From assembly GCA_025453925.1 (NCBI GenBank), contig JALOPK010000148.1, forward strand, positions 1-10,856: a stretch of 10,856 nucleotides of DNA, given 5' to 3'. The DNA is from Candidatus Eiseniibacteriota bacterium. Its GTDB lineage: Bacteria; JAFGKV01. A program made the position numbers and the translations under genes. Below, piece after piece: positions 1-7,400 of the stretch (the stretch's first letter is position 1; every line of letters starts with the position of its first letter). The notes beneath the pieces were generated by a model that searched no databases, was not told where the DNA came from, and saw nothing but the letters and a program-made list of their open reading frames with translations.

Positions 1-922
1 ACCAGTTCGTTCGAGGGGACGGGTGTGCGGGGTGTCGCGACGGCGACGACCGGGGTGACCTACGGGATGTTCGGGGGTGTGTATTCCACCACCGACGACG
101 CGCGAGGTGCGTATGGGAGATCGTACGGCACGACGGGCCTCACCTATGGCGTCTACGGGCGGAGCGATTCCAACGAGGGCATCGGGGTCTACGGTATAGC
201 GGGGACGACCAACGGCATCTCTTATGGCGTCTATGGTGTCGGCAACGTCACCAACGGCTGCGGCGTGTATGGCGAGGGCAATACCGGGGGCAAGTTCGTC
301 AGCACTGCGACGGCCAATGTAGGAGTTCGGGGGTACGGCGATGGCGCAGGCGGCTACTTTGAGGATCCCGGCAGCACCGGCTACGCGTACATCGGCAGCA
401 GCACGTACAAGGTGGCCGGGAACGGGACGGTCAACTTCGTGCAGAACCACCCCTCTGAGACCAATCGCGTCATCGTGTATGCATGCCCCGAGGGGGATGA
501 GGTGGCGACCTATACCCGCGGGACGGCACGGCTCTCCTCCGCGAGGCGCGGGTCTCTCTGGGGGAGACCTTCGTCTGGGTCACAAACCCGGAACTGGGAC
601 TCACGGCCCATGTGACCCCGCGGGGACGGTGCGAGGGGCTGTAGTGGAATCCCTGTCAACCACGGAGATGGTCGTGCGGGAGCTTCGGGACGGACAGTCC
701 GATGTCGTCTTCGATTACCTCGTCTACGGCCTCCGGCAGGGATTCGAAGAAGTGAGCATCGTCCAGGAGAAGCGACAAGATTCGCTAGTGCCTTCCATGG
801 AAGAACACCTGACGCTCTATTCAGTGCATCCGGAACTTCGGCGCTACAATGTGTGGGAGCGGTTCACGGCCATGCAGCGTATGGTCGACGGTGGCGTTCC
901 GCGGGATGCCGCCGGTCGCTGA
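1..922 (+). pseudogene. Secreted/surface-type GVYG-repeat protein, 5'-partial, broken by two apparent frameshifts
   Basis: The reading frame is open from base 1 (the GTG at 25 is probably internal), so the true start lies upstream. The first ~115 residues are low-complexity and Gly/Tyr-rich, with repeated GVYG/YGVYG units spaced roughly 12-18 residues apart, like a fibrous or beta-structured stalk. Next comes a GGYFED segment, then a globular-looking part containing NRVIVYACPEGDEVATYTRG. Frame 1 runs to a stop at 613-615. Sensible protein continues in frame 3 from about 540 (EARVSLGETFVWVTNPELG) to a TAG at 642-644, then in frame 2 from about 644 (VESLSTTEMVVRELRDG) to TGA at 920-922. Adding one base near 541 and one near 643 gives a single unbroken product whose C-terminal half resembles a domain I recall from hypothetical secreted proteins of uncultivated bacteria. 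It is either a decaying gene or two assembly/sequencing deletions. No function can be assigned; a structural surface role is inferred from the repeats. Gene callers may report it as 1-615 and a separate downstream piece ending at 922. Confidence 0.75.
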
Positions 923-949
923 GCCCGGTTGCGGAACGCCTGCATAGGA

Positions 950-983
950 CCGGGCACTATTCTAACATTAGAATAGTGCCCGG
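950..983. terminator. Bidirectional terminator-like palindrome between convergent genes
   Basis: A perfect 15-bp inverted repeat (950-964 and 969-983) encloses a 4-base ACAT loop. It lies 28 bp past the plus-strand stop at 922 and 33 bp past the minus-strand stop at 1016. The outer end is GC-rich (CCGGGC), the inner end AT-rich. Neither strand has a clear U-tract after the stem, so it is not a textbook intrinsic terminator. Its place between converging genes makes a shared terminator the best reading. Confidence 0.65.
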
Positions 984-1015
984 CATGCTTTCGAGGGACC
1001 CGCCGGGGTAGTTGC

Positions 1016-2941
1016 CTACTCCATTCTGACCAGTCGCAGTGACCTGCCCTCCGAGTCGCGGATCACGTAGGCGCCCGGAGAAGTCAGGCGGGCGGCGGCG
1101 TCCTTGCCGTCCCACGTGATCGTTCCGTCGACGGGTCGCAGGGTTTGGATCAGACGGCCTGCCATGTCGTACACGCCGATCCGGGCGGGCGCGTCGCCCG
1201 GCAGGTTCCATCGGATATGCGTGTACGACGTGAATGGATTGGGGAATGCCGTGACACGCAGTTCAAAGGCGGGAATCGTCGGTCCATCACCTGCCATGCC
1301 CACCATGCGCATCAGGGTTGCGCGTACTTCGGGTTCCAACTCGTTGACGTCGGCGAGATCCTGGGCCATGTCCGCCAGGTAGGGCCCTGCATCGCTGGGA
1401 TCACCGCCGTTGTTTATGAGCGCCCAGAGCAGTGCAATGTACGTGTCGAATATGGCCCCGGCCCGGTCTGCCAGCACGCGCGACATGGCAGCCATGCCGT
1501 CTGCGTCAACGGTGCCCACCGTCGCGAAGTACTCCGCCGACGCCTCCCATCCCAGTTGCGTCCAGAACATGCCGTCGCCGAAGGCGGATGCCAGGAATGT
1601 GATGGTCTGCTCGAGGTCGCCGCCGGTATAGTCGTGGACCTCGTTGAACCAGGCGGTAAACGTCTGCACCGCCATGTCACCCTGCACGGAATCGAAGGCT
1701 GCCATACCGAACACCGGGAACCAGTCCTCCGGCCACCCTTGCGACAACCCTGGATCGTACGACGCGCCTTCGAGACGATCGATGCTCTGGTAGAATGCGG
1801 CCGTCCTGATTTCGTCCTCCGGCGGCAGGGGGCCGCGCGGTGAGTAGGAGATGAGCACATACACTCCGCCCGAGGTGTTCTCGACCGCCTGCTGGAACGT
1901 GGCCAGGTCAACCACCACATCCGCGCCACGCTTCTCGGGTTCGGGGAGGCCGGGTTCGATGAACTCCAGGCCGACGCCGGGGTCATTGATGATCACCGCG
2001 GAGTCGGTGTACCCGGTGACCACGACGGCATGACCACCATGCAGCCCATACTCCCGCAGGACATCGTAGTCGGGCTGGGGAAGGTAGTAGGGGTCCACAC
2101 TGGTCACAGGGGGCTGCCCGGCATCAGCCCGGGAGCGGAGTTCGGCAAGGTAGGCGGACCACGTGCCCAGGAACGCGAAATCGGTGTTCAGATTGCGAAT
2201 CGTGCCCGCGAACCGGTAGTCGCTCTCGGTCTGGCAGATGTAGAGGCCCCCCGGGAGGTAGAATCGGTCGTCGATGGCGAGGGCCGAATGGGGCACTGAT
2301 GTGAACTCCACCGTTTCGTACAGCGTGTGATCGCACCCCAGGAAGTTGAACTGCATCGTGAGGCTGGCGTAGTTGCAGTAGCCGTTCACCACCTGCCATA
2401 CCCAGGGGACATCGTCCCGAAGAGACACGCCGGTGGTGGCGCGGTTGTCGCTTTCATCGCTCTCCGTGACCTCATCGCAGGGATCGGCGACGGCACACAC
2501 GACGCCTGTGCCGGTGAATCCATTCCAATGAGTCGAGTCTCGGGTCACCGCACCGGAGGCGAGCGATGCGATCACGAGGTCATCACCAATCTGTACACCC
2601 CCGCTGTCCGGGTCGCCGAGGTAGAAGCGGATCAGGATATTGGACAAGTCGTTTGTTCCGCTGTTGGCGATCTCCACGACGATGTGGTAGCCCCGTTCCA
2701 CCGCATAATCGCTGGCCAACTCCACCGATGTCACCGCGGCGTTGGATCCGTGGAGAATCACCGGGCAATGAGCCGGCGGTGGGTTCTTCGGACTGCCACC
2801 AGGTGCCGGTGTGTCCCATGGCAGGATCACGTGGCGGATCGGCACCGTCACCGCAGGCCTCTGCCGCGGGAGTCCCGGAGGGGAGCCTGCCAGTGCCGGA
2901 ATGGCCAGCAGCGCGACAAGTCCAAGAGTCAGTCGATTCAT
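1016..2941 (-). CDS. Secreted C39/BtrH-type papain-fold protein with CARDB and FlgD-like C-terminal domain
   Basis: The product is 641 aa. The start is ATG 2941, set by AGGAGG at 2948-2953 with a 6-base spacer; an in-frame TTG 18 bases upstream would place that site inside the gene. Residues 1-20 are a signal peptide (LGLVALLAIPALAG), so the protein is exported. Residues ~68-174 look like a CARDB domain (VEIANSGTNDLSNILIRFY, then EVTESDESDNRA). Residues ~180-365 fit a papain-fold cysteine peptidase of the C39_2 or BtrH N-terminal type: Q183 six residues before C189 in NGYCNYAS, then H304 in HGGHAVVVTGY and N319-D320 in INDPG, matching a Q/C/H/N-D active-site pattern. Residues ~375-550 are mainly helical and unrecognised. 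Residues ~561-641 are a FlgD-like Ig or sorting domain (FPNPF, YDMAGRLIQTL, TWDGKD). BtrH-type domains may instead act as acyltransferases, so peptidase activity is not certain. It converges on the GVYG-repeat gene and diverges from the permease gene. Confidence 0.8.
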   Translation of the reverse strand: MNRLTLGLVALLAIPALAGSPPGLPRQRPAVTVPIRHVILPWDTPAPGGSPKNPPPAHCPVILHGSNAAVTSVELASDYAVERGYHIVVEIANSGTNDLSNILIRFYLGDPDSGGVQIGDDLVIASLASGAVTRDSTHWNGFTGTGVVCAVADPCDEVTESDESDNRATTGVSLRDDVPWVWQVVNGYCNYASLTMQFNFLGCDHTLYETVEFTSVPHSALAIDDRFYLPGGLYICQTESDYRFAGTIRNLNTDFAFLGTWSAYLAELRSRADAGQPPVTSVDPYYLPQPDYDVLREYGLHGGHAVVVTGYTDSAVIINDPGVGLEFIEPGLPEPEKRGADVVVDLATFQQAVENTSGGVYVLISYSPRGPLPPEDEIRTAAFYQSIDRLEGASYDPGLSQGWPEDWFPVFGMAAFDSVQGDMAVQTFTAWFNEVHDYTGGDLEQTITFLASAFGDGMFWTQLGWEASAEYFATVGTVDADGMAAMSRVLADRAGAIFDTYIALLWALINNGGDPSDAGPYLADMAQDLADVNELEPEVRATLMRMVGMAGDGPTIPAFELRVTAFPNPFTSYTHIRWNLPGDAPARIGVYDMAGRLIQTLRPVDGTITWDGKDAAARLTSPGAYVIRDSEGRSLRLVRME

Positions 2942-3306
2942 GAGAAACCTCCTTCGCAAGCGAGAGAGAAGATGCCCAACAGCAGGCTGACGTTCGCAAC
3001 TAGCAAGAACAAGTCAGATCACTGGGGTCATGTCTCTTATACCTTTGGAGTCCCCGTAACCTGCCCGCCCGTCCTCTCCGGAGGACAAGGGTGTGCGTTG
3101 ACTGCGGGAAGCCCGAAGTCCCAGCATCTAGTGGTGCTGGACCAGGCCCGCGTCCAACGCGGCGGGACCAAGCTCGGAAGATGAAACAAGGCGAACAACA
3201 GCAGATGACAGCCGAGAGCAGGCAGTTCCTTTCGGTTGCGGGCAGGGGCACCGTGGGCGTACCATGGACGCGTTCGGGTGTGTTGAGTTGTCTAAGGAGC
3301 CGGTGC
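2942..3306. other. 365-bp divergent intergenic region with several small inverted repeats
   Basis: The region lies between the minus-strand secreted protein and the plus-strand permease, so promoters for both should be here. No protein with coding character is seen; the open frame running into the permease from 3091 is Arg/Pro/Ser-rich and lacks a start signal. Inverted repeats are GTCCTC/GAGGAC at 3071-3086, CCAGCA/TGCTGG at 3121-3140 and CCGCG/CGCGG at 3148-3162. A GGGG...CCCC-bounded stretch lies at 3024-3055. A TTGACT at 3098-3103 resembles a -35 box but has no good -10 at the right distance. On the minus strand a TATAAG (3036-3041) resembles a -10 but lacks a matching -35. No promoter is called. 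Confidence 0.5.
2948..2953 (-). promoter_or_regulatory. Shine-Dalgarno AGGAGG fixing the start of the secreted papain-fold gene
   Basis: On the minus strand AGGAGG sits 6 bases before ATG 2941. It excludes the longer in-frame TTG start at 2959, whose coding sequence would include this site. Confidence 0.8.
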
Positions 3307-4077
3307 ATGGTGGATCCGCTTTCGCTCAGTGATTCCGTTCTGATTCTGCTCGCGGCGGTGGCCGGTGGCGCGGTGAACGCCATCGCGGGTGGCGGCACGC
3401 TGATCACGTTTCCGATGCTCACTGCGATCGGCATTCCTGCCGTCGCCGCCAATGTAACTAACACCGTTGCCCTCTCTCCCGGTTACCTTGGCGGTACTTT
3501 GGCGCAGCGTGGCGACCTCCGGGGCCAGCGACGAAGGCTGTGGCGGATGCTTCCCGCGGGCGCCGTCGGAGGAGTCCTCGGGGGTCTGCTGCTGTTGGCG
3601 AGTGGAGAGCGGCTGTTCCGTGGGATGGTGCCGTATCTCATCCTGCTGGCCTGCGGCCTGCTCGCGTGTCAAGGGCGGATCCGTGGGTGGGTGGCACAGC
3701 GATCAGGGGGTGCTCAGAACCGCGATAGGGAATGGTTCGCGTCGCTCCCGGTGTTCGGCGCGGCCATCTACGGGGGCTACTTCGGCGCGGGCCTCAGCGT
3801 CATCGTCTTGGCCGTGCTTGGGCTTGTCCTCGATGACAATCTCACCAGGCTCAACGCGTTGAAGCAGGGCATCGCCTTTGCGGTCAACGTCGCCGCCGCG
3901 GTGTTCTTCGTCTTCTCAGGGCAGGTGGTCTGGCCTGCTGCGGCTGTCATGGCGATCGGAGCGTTGGGAGGCGGCGTCATCGGTGGCCGCCTGGCCGGCC
4001 GTGTTCGACCCGACCTGCTCCGCCGTATGGTCATCGGCGTCGGTATGGTGGTGGCGGTGATGTATCTGGTTCGGTAG
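3307..4077 (+). CDS. TauE/SafE-family (DUF81) membrane permease
   Basis: The product is 256 aa, the usual size for this family. The start is ATG 3307, supported by AAGGAG at 3294-3299 (7-base spacer); the frame upstream does not look coding. The protein is an integral membrane protein with about eight hydrophobic segments in two related halves, as expected of TauE/SafE. The first half opens with [19 protein letters not shown] (residues 20-38) and [15 protein letters not shown] (49-63). The second half starts with [18 protein letters not shown] (157-174) followed by [21 protein letters not shown] basic loop (residues 69-80, [12 protein letters not shown]) is likely cytoplasmic. Family members export or take up sulfite, sulfoacetate, sulfolactate or other organic anions; the substrate cannot be read from sequence. 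It stands alone: the gene upstream is divergent and the next gene starts 269 bp downstream. A link to sulfonated-lipid chemistry with the downstream operon is possible but speculative. Confidence 0.88.
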   Translation: MVDPLSLSDSVLILLAAVAGGAVNAIAGGGTLITFPMLTAIGIPAVAANVTNTVALSPGYLGGTLAQRGDLRGQRRRLWRMLPAGAVGGVLGGLLLLASGERLFRGMVPYLILLACGLLACQGRIRGWVAQRSGGAQNRDREWFASLPVFGAAIYGGYFGAGLSVIVLAVLGLVLDDNLTRLNALKQGIAFAVNVAAAVFFVFSGQVVWPAAAVMAIGALGGGVIGGRLAGRVRPDLLRRMVIGVGMVVAVMYLVR

Positions 4078-4179
4078 GCCGCGGCCCGAGACTACAATGA
4101 GGTCTGGACCGAGATCAGGCTGGCGATACCGGCAACCCGGCCGACCTCTCTTCCGGCTCGCATCATCCTCGCGCCGGCC

Positions 4180-4208
4180 TTGATCATGCCCCATCGCGGT
4201 CGTATCCT
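4180..4208 (+). promoter_or_regulatory. Possible sigma70-type promoter for the propeller protein gene
   Basis: TTGATC (4180-4185) and TATCCT (4203-4208) are separated by 17 bases, each matching 4 of 6 consensus positions. It lies about 140 bp upstream of ATG 4347 in a 269-bp intergenic region that otherwise shows no gene. In GC-rich DNA such matches occur by chance, so the call is weak. Confidence 0.25.
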
Positions 4209-4346
4209 GCTCTGGGTCGTTCTCCTTGGGATGGCACGCGGGCTGTCGCCGGCTCTCGAGACTCTGGTGCGGCCATCTCGCCCGAGGGTTCGCACGTGCG
4301 GGGGGACGCGGACCCTCGTCACTCGGCAGTTTGAAGGGAGGGTCGC

Positions 4347-6068
4347 ATGGGTCGCACGTTCGTCGGAGTGGTCATCTGCATCGTGTCGCTCGCAGCAAGC
4401 ATCATGGCGCAAGGGCATGGGGATAGGTTCGCCATCAGCATCGAGTCCCACGACCAGGGGTGGACCCAGACCTGCTACAACTCGAATGCCGATGAGTATC
4501 TGGTGGTCTGGGAAGACTACCGGGGCGATGCATGCGATGTGTACGGCCAGTTCGTGGGCGGAGATGGTACCCTCAAGGGCTCCAACTTCGCCATTGCCGC
4601 GGCAGCAGGGCATCAGGCCTGGCCCCGGCTGGACTTCGACCCGGTCAACGACCGCGTCCTGGTCGTGTTCGAGCATCACGACCAAAGCACCGCCGACGTC
4701 CGGGGCGTCTTCGTCAACGCCAATGGGACGTTCTACGACGCGCCGACTTCTCTGGAAGATCACACCTTCGGGATCTGCACCAACCCCGCGCGCATCTACA
4801 CCTGTTCGGTGGCATTCAACCCCGAGGCGGGCCGGTATCTCGCCGTGTGGGGGGACTTCCGGAATGACCCTACGAGCGCCAGTTTCACCGGGGCGGATGT
4901 CTATGGCCAGCTCATCGATGCCGACGGAACCCTGCTGCCTCCTCCCTCGCCCGCCGATCCTTCGACGAACTTCGCCATCGCAACCAGCCCCGACATCTAC
5001 GAGAGCGTGGCGGATGTGACCTTCTCCATGGGCACGTGCGAGTGGTTCGTCGTGTATGGGACGAGCACGGGTCTGGTCTGCGGCCAGCGGGTTGACCTCG
5101 GCGGGGACCTGATCGACCAGAATGGCGGCGAGACGGCAACACCGGCGCCCATCGTTGTCTCAAAGCCATTCCAGAACGGTCCCGATTGCTTCCAGGCTCG
5201 CGTCAAAGCCAACTGCGAAGGTCTCCTCGACCAGTCGGGGTGGTACGAGTGCGAGGTCGTGTGGAAGGGGAAGGCCCCGGCGCTGGCCGACAACGATGTG
5301 TGGGGGCAGCGCATCGGTTTCTTCAACGATGCGGGGATCTGGGTGGCGAAGTACGTGGGCATAGACGGCGCGGTCACTGACACCATCTGCAACCATCCTA
5401 TCAGCATCCAGAACGATTGGGTCGGTTCTCCAGACATCGACTACAGTGTCCAGGACAATGAGTTCCTCGTGGCGTGGGGCGACCCGCGGACGAATGGCTG
5501 GTCCGGCCAGGACCTATACTACCAGAGGCTGTGGATTGACACGTCCCAGGGACCGCGGATGGTAATGCTTGCCGACGATCGCCTGAACACGGTGACGGAG
5601 ACCGAGAACATCCCGGTGTTTACCACGCCGGCCTATGAAGGGAGCCTGCTGGGTATCGCCCACAGCGTGACGCGGAACGAGTTCCTCGTGGGGTTCACTT
5701 ACGTGGGCGAGGACGCCGACAACAACGACATCATGGGCGTCATCGCCCATGGCTCGCCACCGGTGAACGCGGATGACGCACCCCTCGTGGATGACCTGCT
5801 GCTCGGGCCATGCACCCCCAATCCATTCGGATCGACAACGACCATCCGGTTCAACCTCCCCCGACCGGGCGCGGCAACGGTGACCATCCGAGACCTCATG
5901 GGCCGCACGGTCGCCACGCTGGCCGCGGGAGTGCGCGAGGCTGGACCCCATGCTGTTCTCTGGGAGGGCACCGATGAAAGGGGTGTGCCGCTCGGTTCCG
6001 GCGTCTACTTGTGCGGCGTGCGATTCGACGGCCGTCTCTCTACCCAGATGGTGTCGCTCATCCGGTAG
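4347..6068 (+). CDS. Secreted seven-repeat (putative beta-propeller) protein with FlgD-like C-terminal domain
   Basis: The product is 573 aa. The start is ATG 4347 with GGGAGG at 4337-4342. Residues 1-21 form a signal peptide with likely cleavage after SIMA. The body holds seven copies of a degenerate unit whose core is a hydrophobic strand ending in W/F/Y-G/E-D and then a DVYGQ-like strand: residues ~51-68 (YLVVWEDYR..DVYGQF), 104-122, 164-189 (YLAVWGDFR..DVYGQL), 233-249, 302-322 (CEVVWKG..DVWGQRI), 373-394 (FLVAWGDPR..LYYQRL) and 446-466. Their spacing of 53-73 residues and their number fit a seven-bladed propeller. Residues ~487-573 are a FlgD-like Ig/sorting domain (CTPNPFGSTTTIRFNLP, RDLMGRTVATL, GVPLGSGVYL). 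About twelve cysteines in the mature protein suggest disulfides outside the cytoplasm. No catalytic motif is seen; binding or adhesion is only a guess. A hairpin follows 24 bp after the stop. Confidence 0.78.
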   Translation: MGRTFVGVVICIVSLAASIMAQGHGDRFAISIESHDQGWTQTCYNSNADEYLVVWEDYRGDACDVYGQFVGGDGTLKGSNFAIAAAAGHQAWPRLDFDPVNDRVLVVFEHHDQSTADVRGVFVNANGTFYDAPTSLEDHTFGICTNPARIYTCSVAFNPEAGRYLAVWGDFRNDPTSASFTGADVYGQLIDADGTLLPPPSPADPSTNFAIATSPDIYESVADVTFSMGTCEWFVVYGTSTGLVCGQRVDLGGDLIDQNGGETATPAPIVVSKPFQNGPDCFQARVKANCEGLLDQSGWYECEVVWKGKAPALADNDVWGQRIGFFNDAGIWVAKYVGIDGAVTDTICNHPISIQNDWVGSPDIDYSVQDNEFLVAWGDPRTNGWSGQDLYYQRLWIDTSQGPRMVMLADDRLNTVTETENIPVFTTPAYEGSLLGIAHSVTRNEFLVGFTYVGEDADNNDIMGVIAHGSPPVNADDAPLVDDLLLGPCTPNPFGSTTTIRFNLPRPGAATVTIRDLMGRTVATLAAGVREAGPHAVLWEGTDERGVPLGSGVYLCGVRFDGRLSTQMVSLIR

Positions 6069-6092
6069 GACTCACCCGTTCCAGTTTTCGTA

Positions 6093-6124
6093 CGGAAGCC
6101 TTCCCGCCTGCGGGGAGGCTTCCG
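6093..6124 (+). terminator. Terminator-like hairpin after the propeller gene
   Basis: Stem arms 6093-6105 and 6112-6124 form 13 pairs, one of them a G-U wobble, around a 6-base loop. The hairpin starts 24 bases after the stop at 6068. No clear U-tract follows, so it may mark the 3' end or act with other factors. Confidence 0.6.
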
Positions 6125-6433
6125 ACTTCTGATAGCTGATGCCCTCGATGCAGGGCAAACCGGCATGATCCATCGAACCCGACTGAACGCGCCCTCGCCG
6201 CTACCGGGTCGGAGCCACCTGCCTCAGCGCCGACGTGTCTACTCGATCATACACCCTGTACACAACCACGCACTTCCACTGAGGCGACGGCTTACTCCAA
6301 CGCTCGGCAGAACTGGGTCAATCTTCAATCAGCGCATGGGTTTTCCTCGCGGTGATACCGACGCCGAGGTGCGGCACACGGCTTGCGGTGAAGGCTGACG
6401 CACGTTCGATGTCCCCTTCTCGTGAGGTGCCGC
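6125..6433. other. 309-bp intergenic region upstream of the lipid-type operon
   Basis: No convincing gene is seen. A 77-codon open frame at 6165-6398 is rich in Arg, Pro and His, has no Shine-Dalgarno and resembles no family. The promoter of the four-gene operon should lie here, but no -35/-10 pair with good spacing stands out. A TGTACA palindrome is present near 6257. Confidence 0.4.
6424..6429 (+). promoter_or_regulatory. Shine-Dalgarno GAGGTG fixing the UbiA start
   Basis: GAGGTG sits 4 bases before ATG 6434. A GTG at 6422 in the same frame overlaps this site and has no site of its own, so ATG 6434 is preferred. Confidence 0.7.
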
Positions 6434-7399
6434 ATGCCCGTGAGCTTCTCTCTGACCGCCTCACGGTTCTGGAGCGCCTACTGGATCACCATGCGCCCGT
6501 ACCTGCTCTTCGTGTCGGGCGTGGCCGGCATGGTGGGCATTGCGGCATCAGGCGCAGGCCTCATCCGGTCCGTGGCGGCATTCGCGGCATTCCTCCTCTC
6601 CTATGGCTTCGGCCAGGCATTGACCGATTGCTTCCAGACGGACACTGACTCTCTCTCCTCCCCCTACCGCCCGCTGGTGCGCGGCATCGTCAGCCGCGCT
6701 GACGTGCTTCGCGTCAGCCTCGCCGGACTCGCGCTCTGCTCGGTGCTGCTGATCGCATTGAATCCGTGGGCCATTATCCCTGCCTGCATGGCGGTGAGCG
6801 GCCTGGCGACCTACACGCATTTCAAGCGGCGTTGGTGGGCGGGACCGTGGTACAATGCGTGGATCGTGGCACTTCTGCCGCTCATGGGGCGTCTGGCTGG
6901 AGGAGGCGCTGAATCCGCTGGCCTCGTCGTCGGCACCCCTCCCCTCATCCCATTCATCCTCAGTGTCTTCTTCGGCTATACCAACTTCGTGCTCATGGGC
7001 TACTTCAAGGACATATCCGCGGACCGCGCCAGCGGATATGACACCTTTGTCGTGCGGTTTGGCTGGATCAGGGCCGCCGTCGGCACCGATGTGCTTTCCA
7101 TAGCCACTGTGGCGGCTTCTGCGTGGGGGTTCGTCCGCCACGGTACGGGGGAAACGGTGCCGGCGGCCCTGGTCCTCATCGCCGGGTGGGTGGTCCTGCT
7201 GGCGGCGCAGATCGGCATCCACCGGGTTCGTACCGAGCAGGCGTCCCATGGACCCATCGCAAACGTGGTGAGAGGCTTCGTGTTGGTGCACATCGCGGCG
7301 GCAATTCTCTTCAGGCCGGCATGGCTTCTTGCCGCCGCGCTGTTCTATGCCGCCTTCGAGCTGGCGCTGGCGACTCGGCCCGAGCGGAGCCAGGTGTGA
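6434..7399 (+). CDS. UbiA-family membrane prenyltransferase
   Basis: The product is 321 aa, near the family norm of about 290-320. UbiA enzymes are polytopic membrane proteins that transfer a polyprenyl (or, in the DPPR-synthase branch, phosphoribosyl) group using Mg-bound diphosphate. The N-terminal WITMRPYLLFVSGVAG (residues 17-32) is the usual entry to the first helix. The first Asp motif, normally NDxxDxxxD, reads TDCFQTDTD (64-72), followed by the typical SPYRPLVRG. The second motif is clear: GYFKDISADRASGYDTF (189-205), with K192, D193 and D197. About eight to nine hydrophobic segments are visible. The first-motif Asn and middle Asp are replaced by Thr and Gln, with an extra Asp at 70, suggesting a branch away from UbiA/MenA/COX10. 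It is the first gene of a four-gene unit; the lipid kinase starts 1 bp after its stop. The acceptor is unknown; context suggests a lipid or amino-lipid intermediate. Confidence 0.85.
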   Translation: MPVSFSLTASRFWSAYWITMRPYLLFVSGVAGMVGIAASGAGLIRSVAAFAAFLLSYGFGQALTDCFQTDTDSLSSPYRPLVRGIVSRADVLRVSLAGLALCSVLLIALNPWAIIPACMAVSGLATYTHFKRRWWAGPWYNAWIVALLPLMGRLAGGGAESAGLVVGTPPLIPFILSVFFGYTNFVLMGYFKDISADRASGYDTFVVRFGWIRAAVGTDVLSIATVAASAWGFVRHGTGETVPAALVLIAGWVVLLAAQIGIHRVRTEQASHGPIANVVRGFVLVHIAAAILFRPAWLLAAALFYAAFELALATRPERSQV

Positions 7400-7400
7400 G

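Noticed and set aside
3030-3041. Match to the Tn5 mosaic end (TGTCTCTTATAC)
   Set aside because: Only 12 bases match and the rest of the 19-bp end differs, with no transposase nearby; chance or a different dispersed repeat is likelier.
3091-3306. N-terminal extension of the permease to a GTG at 3091
   Set aside because: The extra 72 residues are hydrophilic and low in coding character, while AAGGAG sits directly before ATG 3307 and the family begins there.
4180-5019. Long open frame overlapping the propeller gene
   Set aside because: It is the +1 shadow of the gene at 4347-6068; composition is Ser/Thr/Arg/Pro-rich with no domain, while the chosen frame has a signal peptide, repeats and a FlgD-like tail.
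6165-6398. 77-codon open frame between the propeller gene and UbiA
   Set aside because: It has no Shine-Dalgarno, its composition is rich in Arg/Pro/His as expected of random frames in GC-rich DNA, and it shows no recognisable motif.
6548-7291. Minus-strand open frame opposite UbiA
   Set aside because: The plus strand encodes clear UbiA motifs; the antisense frame is His/Arg/Asp-rich and has no family features.
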